A stretch of DNA of 64,000 nt, from contig CM076661.1 of the NCBI GenBank assembly GCA_038496675.1, positions 10,460,046 to 10,524,045 of the forward strand. The letters run 5' to 3'. This stretch comes from Rachycentron canadum. Its lineage: Eukaryota; Chordata; Actinopteri; Carangiformes; Rachycentridae. Made by a program: the position numbers and the translations under genes. This document shows, piece by piece, positions 61,590 through 64,000 of this stretch. Below the pieces are notes generated by a model that was not told the origin of the DNA, made no database searches, and worked only from the letters and a program-made list of their open reading frames with translations. Numbering within the stretch: position 1 is the first letter of the stretch; each line of letters begins with the position of its first letter.

Positions 61590-61690
61590 GTCCAGTGGAG
61601 TCAAGTGCAGGGATTGCTGTGAAATTTTATACAGACATTCATGGTTCAGTGAGGATGAAACTTACTGAGGCTAAGCATAATTTCAGCCAG
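61590..61690 (+). repeat. Fragment of percomorph repeat C
   Basis: GATTGCTGTGAAATTTTATA, CAGACATTCATGGTTCAG and GAGGATGAAACTTACTGAGG match a common percomorph repeat whose consensus I remember as CATGAAATTTGGTACAGAC followed by ATTCATG. It is opposite in direction to the copy at 63560-63870. Confidence 0.6.
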
Positions 61691-62709
61691 GAAGACCGTT
61701 TTCATGCCTCAACTTTTCATGATCCTCTCTCCTCCATCTCCTTCTAATTAGCTGATTTCTCCATGATCTCATTTAGCCAATCAGAAAATAACCAATCATA
61801 AATGTTAGTGTCAAACTTTAGGTCTGTTCTTGTCTCCTTGCTGTCAGTTGTCACTTAAGTCCAAATTGCTGTGACCTTCCTCCACCCCATTCACCTCCAG
61901 TCTTCGTATCCAGTGCCCAGGTTGAGCTCATCAGAGACCAATTCACATCACATCCACATCTTCAGCTTTCTCTTCATTCCACCATCACCACCAGTGTCTA
62001 GAACCCAGAGGGTCTCATGTCAGACAGCTGTTTGTCAGTAAAGTGAGGCAGTGGAGGGACTATGAATAAACAAGCCAAGACAACCATAGATCAGAGTTTA
62101 GGATGAGGCTATTTGGTTGACACATTCACATTCATTTCAATTTATTAAGTCTTAACTGTCATCTGTCTCATCTAAAATAATTAACAATAGTGATCTGTAT
62201 TACTGTAAATACACAATGCATTCATAAATAGGACCACAGAAATGCATTTCATGGAAATATTACAGAAAAGCAGCTGACTTGGTGTTAATATATTTGTTGG
62301 ACTTGACACTTTTAGCAGACTAAGTAACATGATGTGTTTGTTAAAGTGACACCATCTAAACCTCTGCCTTGACTTGGTTAACAGTGTCTGCTGGACTCTG
62401 CCTCAGGGGGCTAATTTTGTTTGTTTGCTGGGCTGTGGCTGTCTTTCCATTCATTCCCCTCCTCTAACTGCTTTCCTCTGTGTGCTCCCTTTCAGCTTTA
62501 CTCCTTACACAAGTCGAGAAGTGACAGTCCCCGTCCCATGAGGTTAAGTGCATCCTGACCTTTTGGTTTCACTGCTCAACACACCCTAACATTCACTGAA
62601 GCCATCTCTTATCCACACTGATCCAGACTGACAGTGCTACTTTTCTCTTCCTTTCCTTTTTAAGTACATGATTTTTTGGCATTTTAGCCTTTATTTGAGA
62701 GTGCACAGC

Positions 62710-62746
<37 letters not shown>
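62710..62746 (+). repeat. (GA)n microsatellite
   Basis: GA units with one AAAG interruption. Confidence 0.9.
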
Positions 62747-63559
62747 TGCAACCTGATTTAAACCCACAATGCAGTGTGGCATTTGCTGAACCAACTCCAT
62801 CGTCAGGAGGCTCCTTTGTGTCTTACTTTGGGACTTTGCTCGCATTCGTATTCCTTTTATTGTAATTTGTTTCAATTTCGTGTCTTCATGCTGATTAATT
62901 AAGACACATTTGCAAGCCTCAGTGATTCCCAAAGGCATAAATCAATAGCTGGTGGGCTCATTGTGGTATCTTTAATGCTGTATCCTGAGTAATTAGGTTT
63001 TATTTGTCTAACACTGTTAAATGTGACCCACCTATAAATTCAGAGAGCACATTCATTTTGTTACGCCACGAGGGTAATGTGGCCTCTCTTCACAGAGCTT
63101 GCTAAATTCGCAGTGTAATTAACCTGACACTCTGAAGGTTGCATTAGCCATTAGCTTCCATGACAATTGATTATTTGTTTAAATCCGTAGCTGGTATATT
63201 AAAAATAAAAATCTGGATGCATTTTGTCCCGATTTTACTTCTGTCCTATTTTTTAGTCTGTGTGCAAGTGAGTGACACCTCTGATTTCATTGTCTTCGAT
63301 CATTGAATAAAAAAAAAAAAAAAATTACTAATAATTAATTACTAATTAATATTGGCCCAGTAGCTAACATTGCTGTTGTAAGTGATCAAAATAAGGCTTT
63401 TTTAGGAAATGATACATGATCTGGAACACAAGACTGTAACTGTAATTAAACTGCACAAATATGTTATGACTTTCACTTCCTCTAGATAGTCTAGTTTGAT
63501 TGCCTTCTTTTACACCTTTTTCCTACCTTTATTTCAATTTTTTTTCATCTGTGAACAGC

Positions 63560-63870
63560 TCCTCCAATTCCTTCCAGGCTGGTGGGAGTGCAGTGAGTTT
63601 TGTTAGCATTTTGTCACAAAGCAAAATATTGGACAAGGTGAAATGATTTGATGATGGAACTAGATGAAAAGTTAAGGGATCACCAAAGTTATAATGATTC
63701 ATCCTGAGGGGGACATGATAGTAGATGAGATGTTTCACTGAAAACCACAAATGTCAACTTAATGGTGGCACAAGATTAAAAGTTATGATCAGGACAAATT
63801 AATGACATTCAGTTTCATGGCAATTCTCCCAGTAATTGTTGAGATATTTCACTGTGGATCAAAGCGACTG
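63560..63870 (-). repeat. Percomorph repeat C with internal subrepeats
   Basis: GGATCACCAAAGTTATAATG, ATTCATCCTGAGGGGGACAT, TGAAAACCACAAATGTCAAC, CAGTTTCATGGCAATTCTCC and GTTGAGATATTTCACTGTGG recur in the order known for repeat C. Two diverged subunits can be made out (about 63600-63700 and 63755-63865). Confidence 0.65.
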
Positions 63871-64000
63871 ATCAACTCTGTCATCAACGGATTTGTGTTG
63901 CCAGCACAGCTGAAAATCTACCAATTAAACATACATATAAACATATGTGGCTACATCTTATACTCTAATACAGTGGTTCAACTGAAGCTCTCTTTAGAAA

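Larger units (their letters stand above)
60164..63559. other. Intergenic stretch, right flank
   Basis: No supported exon. It contains the repeat C fragment and a (GA)n run listed separately, plus a short (GA)n at 60717-60735. Confidence 0.4.

Noticed and set aside
1..64000. CRISPR arrays, prokaryotic operons, integrated viruses, toxin systems
   Set aside because: Nothing of this kind is seen; the window is vertebrate chromosomal DNA, and regular spacer-repeat patterns are only simple microsatellites.

Overview
This window looks like chromosomal DNA from a ray-finned fish, probably a spiny-rayed (percomorph) teleost. The evidence is split vertebrate-type exons with GT-AG introns, long AT-rich noncoding stretches, many dinucleotide microsatellites, a broken Tc1/mariner copy, and several interspersed repeat families I recognise as common in teleosts. 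It is not prokaryotic, and no operon, CRISPR array or phage is present.

The one gene read with certainty is a B56-gamma regulatory subunit of protein phosphatase 2A (ppp2r5c). It lies on the minus strand from about 47.4 kb down to about 25.6 kb. Sixteen coding exons (46776 down to 27833) join in frame to a 575-residue protein that starts MPHKSKKDR and ends THDGL. A seventeenth coding exon (40728-40821) inside the third intron, read on the minus strand, encodes the alternative start MLTCNK, known from the shorter mammalian isoform. It splices in the same phase into the common exon at 34980 and gives a 525-residue product. Just upstream of it sits a compact promoter with three CCAAT boxes and a GC box, so the gene has two promoters about 6 kb apart, as in mammals. 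An in-frame 39-codon exon near the 3' end is a predicted cassette exon. A perfect four-tract G-quadruplex motif lies on the RNA-sense strand of the intron just before it.

Layout: 1-16.6 kb has no coding exon I can support. At 16.67-17.07 kb is a CpG-bearing promoter with an E2F-like/CHR element and splice donors on both strands. 17.1-25.5 kb is intergenic with teleost repeats and one coding-like 60-codon segment. 25.6-27.8 kb is the probable ppp2r5c 3' UTR. 27.8-46.8 kb is the ppp2r5c exon-intron body. 46.8-47.5 kb is its upstream promoter and 5' UTR region, with a possible divergent first exon on the plus strand. 47.6-64 kb is intergenic, with repeats.

There is no sign of an undescribed multi-gene system. 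The points most worth checking are the dual promoter, the G-quadruplex beside the cassette exon, the loss of the C-terminal SQ dipeptide, the divergent first exon at 47451, the cell-cycle-type promoter at 17.0 kb, and a perfect hairpin that appears to have formed inside an old repeat.
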